Part shown: piece by piece, positions 61,910 to 64,000 of the stretch
Position numbering within the stretch: the stretch's first letter is position 1
Layout of the letters: each line of letters starts with the position of its first letter
Assembly: GCF_009389715.1 (NCBI RefSeq)
Contig: NC_052392.1
Span: forward strand, 34,951,144 to 35,015,143
Source: Phoenix dactylifera
Taxonomy: Eukaryota > Streptophyta > Magnoliopsida > Arecales > Arecaceae
DNA length: 64,000 bases
Direction of reading: 5' to 3'
Made by a program: the position numbers and the translations under genes
The notes under the pieces: model-generated
Databases searched by the model: none
What the model was told of the DNA's origin: nothing
What the model saw: only the letters and a program-made list of their open reading frames with translations

Positions 61910-63477
61910 CTGCAGATCTCCCCAACTTCCCACCCTTCCAATATCCCTCAAAAACGAGAACAGATCCTTCGAAATCACTACCTCACCAAGGACTAGTACT
62001 GAGTTCTACTCATCCGGATCCCATCGCCATCGCCTTCTCTCTCTCTCTCTCTCGCTAATCCCTCTGCTCTTCGAGATCTGGGATCGAGAGTGGCGGAGGA
62101 GTTTCTCGAGGACGGCGGTGAATCCACTGAGGAATAAAAGCTGCCAAAAATCTGCGAGTGTCTTAGAGCGATATAACACAGACTCTCTCTCTCTCTCTCT
62201 CGTCGAAAGATTGGCTAAATTATTTATTTATGGTAACTTTTCCTTCGGAGCGAAGGTAGCGGGATTGGGAGGATCAGGGCCGTCCATTGGATGGGATATT
62301 CTATGAATTGATTATCCAATGATTGGGTAGGGAGCGGGGACCAGGGTGGCAGGGTATATGGATTGGACGGCTTGGATTGAAGGGATGTGATGGGATTACT
62401 TTATGATTGCAACGTAGTGGTAATGATAACCGGAGGATTTGCTCGTTTGATTGCTTAGGCGTTGGGGTGGTGGAAGCAGCCACATTCGGTGGGTAACTGG
62501 GGATCAAATTAAAAGCTCCTGAGGCCCTCGCCTATTGATTTGTTTTAAAGATTTTTTTTTTTTTTAATTATACTGGCTCCGCACACCATTCAAATATAAA
62601 TACAGCTAATAAAATTAGAAAAAAAACTGATTAGGAAACATGCATCTGATTCACCCAGAGAAGAAAAAATCTTCTAGAGATGATGAAATATACTAAAAGT
62701 CACTCATTCAGTTACTGCTAAATTTATAAGTCCTATGTTGAGAATGTTCTCTGGGTGCAAATTGGAGTCCAAAATCCTTCATAGTATGTATAGATTTCAT
62801 TCATCAAGAGATTAGATGCCTATCAGTAGCTATATGATATATATCACATTTAAAACTGTTTTGTTTGATAACCATCCATCTTATATTGCAGTTTGCATAC
62901 TACAAGAGATCGACCAATACAATATCTCATTTTAGGGATTGTCATATGACCGTACGAGGTCGAGTCATCCATGTCCTATATCATATTGAATTACTCGCTA
63001 TTACGTGATACCGAGGGAGAGGAGAGTGAATTCGTCCAAGACCTCTTCCAGTTCCAAGGCAGATGGAAGAGAATCCAAAGTTACCACAAAGACTTAATTA
63101 AACTCCCTGCCGGTGAGTTTGTCATTTGATTCAATCGAAATTCGAATGATCTATTAGAAAAAGGGGGAAAAACAGAAAGAAAAATGTAATTTTTTTTTCC
63201 CTTGAGAATGTAATGGGATCGAATAGTAGTGCCATGGGCCCCATCCCCGGTATCAAAAATTTTCTCCTCACAACTGTAATGCTACTTAGCCCAATGGTAA
63301 TGCAGTAACTCAGGGATTGACTGCATATAAAATGCCGATTCCCACATATCATGTGGTGTGCCACTTGTGAAGACAAAGTTTCGGCACTTTCTTTGGTGGG
63401 AGTGCAACTTTTTGACCCAGTTTGGAAAAGGAATTGGAGTTCTCGGCACAAAAAGATTTCATCCTCACTCAGTAACA
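61910..63477. other. SnRK2 5' leader and promoter region
   Basis: Upstream of the start codon are two (CT)n runs on the plus strand (62035-62053 and 62182-62201), i.e. GA-rich on the transcribed minus strand, a common feature of plant 5' leaders. Further right the DNA is AT-rich and no gene is seen up to the SINE. Confidence 0.5.
62035..62201. repeat. Two (CT)n tracts in the SnRK2 leader
   Basis: A TC run of about nine units lies at 62035-62053 and another of about ten units at 62182-62201, about 130 and 280 bp from the start codon. Confidence 0.85.
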
Positions 63478-63909
63478 AAAGGTTTAGGTCTTTTTTTTTT
63501 TTTTGCTAAAGCAAAAGGGATAGGGGGGAGGAAGGGACAAGCCCATCCCCGCATAGCAGCCCCCACTGGGCCCCCGCCCCGCCAGGAGAATGTTCGATGC
63601 GGGCAGAAATGGCCGTGTGTTGGGCACCCCGACCGGTTTTACTCATACCCTCCCCATCCGTGGGCCCGACTCAGCTACTCCTCTGAGCTCTGGCTCGAGT
63701 TCCACGTGTGAGTACGTCACACCCGGCACCACCCCGGCTACTAGCGGTTCAAGAGCGGTCCTACACCACAAGTCCAAGTAGTAGCCAAAGTAGTGGGCTT
63801 CGGTCCACAATTTAATCGTCGCCGCAGCGATTCGAACTTGGAACCTTGTGGTTAGAATTGCTGCCCAGTACCACTAGGCTACCACCTTGGTGGCAAAGGT
63901 TTAGGTCTT
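63478..63909 (-). mobile_element. Intact tRNA-derived SINE with 15-bp target-site duplication
   Basis: Direct repeats AAAGGTTTAGGTCTT flank the element at 63478-63492 and 63895-63909. Between them, on the minus strand, it begins GCCACCAAGGTGGTAGCC and has an A-box TAGCCTAGTGG (plus 63871-63881). A perfect-looking B-box GTTCGAATC (plus 63829-63837) follows. A GC-rich tRNA-unrelated body runs to a tail of GCTTTAGC plus an A run. The whole is about 400 bp. All hallmarks of a SINE are present, and the perfect duplications suggest a young insertion. The family name is not known to me. Confidence 0.88.
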
Positions 63910-64000
63910 CAATAGCAGTCAAGGATCTTCAGAAAAGGTTCAACCTGTTAAAACGTAGATTTATTTTAGAACTGATAAATTACGTATAAAACTATTTTCC
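63910..64000. other. Right edge of window
   Basis: This is unique-looking AT-rich sequence continuing the pre-insertion site of the SINE. Nothing recognised. Confidence 0.4.

Noticed and set aside
61910..61978. Upstream in-frame extension of SnRK2
   Set aside because: It begins with GTG and has no ATG; family proteins begin at MEKYE.
1..64000. CRISPR arrays, prokaryotic operons, rRNA or organellar insertions
   Set aside because: No regularly spaced repeats and no rRNA- or plastid/mitochondria-like coding blocks were recognised; the window is ordinary plant nuclear DNA.

Overview
The window is plant nuclear DNA. It has intron-rich genes with GT-AG junctions, introns of up to about 4.9 kb full of degraded transposons, AT-rich intergenic DNA, and GC-rich 5' coding ends that fade towards the 3' end. 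Together with the gene families this points to a non-grass monocot with a moderately large genome. A palm is my best guess, which is inference and not something the sequence proves. No prokaryotic, organellar or viral gene block is present.

Layout, left to right: (1) about 1344-1781, minus: the first two exons of a small secreted protein made of a stand-alone subtilisin-propeptide (inhibitor I9) domain; its last exon was not found and probably lies left of the window. (2) 4458-7866, minus: a three-exon AMT2/AMT3-type ammonium transporter of 486 aa. (3) 7867-16352: 8.5 kb without a recognisable gene. (4) 16353-24961, minus: a nine-exon XRCC2 (RAD51-paralogue, homologous recombination) gene of 347 aa that I assembled from small exons. 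(5) 24962-27821: intergenic, with the relic of a retrotransposon RNase H domain. (6) 27822-30386, plus: an intronless G-type lectin S-receptor-like kinase of 854 aa. (7) 30387-37137: intergenic, with a 111-bp tandem duplication and a TRIM-like miniature LTR element. (8) 37138-54777, plus: a twelve-exon POLLUX nuclear-envelope ion-channel gene of 951 aa, all of whose introns are phase 0. Intron 3 carries SINE-like and repeat material, and intron 10 carries an antisense WDR5-like pseudogene. (9) 54778-57223: AT-rich intergenic DNA. (10) 57224-61909, minus: a nine-exon SnRK2 kinase of 364 aa, subclass I-like. (11) 61910-64000: the SnRK2 upstream region, ending in a well-preserved tRNA-derived SINE with 15-bp target-site duplications.

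The six genes are unrelated single-copy neighbours and not a pathway cluster. Their roles are protease control, ammonium transport, recombination repair, cell-surface signalling, nuclear ion flux and calcium signalling, and osmotic-stress/ABA signalling. POLLUX is a component of the common symbiosis pathway, and ammonium transporters of this clade are often linked to mycorrhizal nutrition, but that link here is only suggestive. I found no convincing new biological system. The most informative non-gene observations are the WDR5-like pseudogene, the intact SINE, the TRIM-like element and several dispersed repeat families shared between introns.
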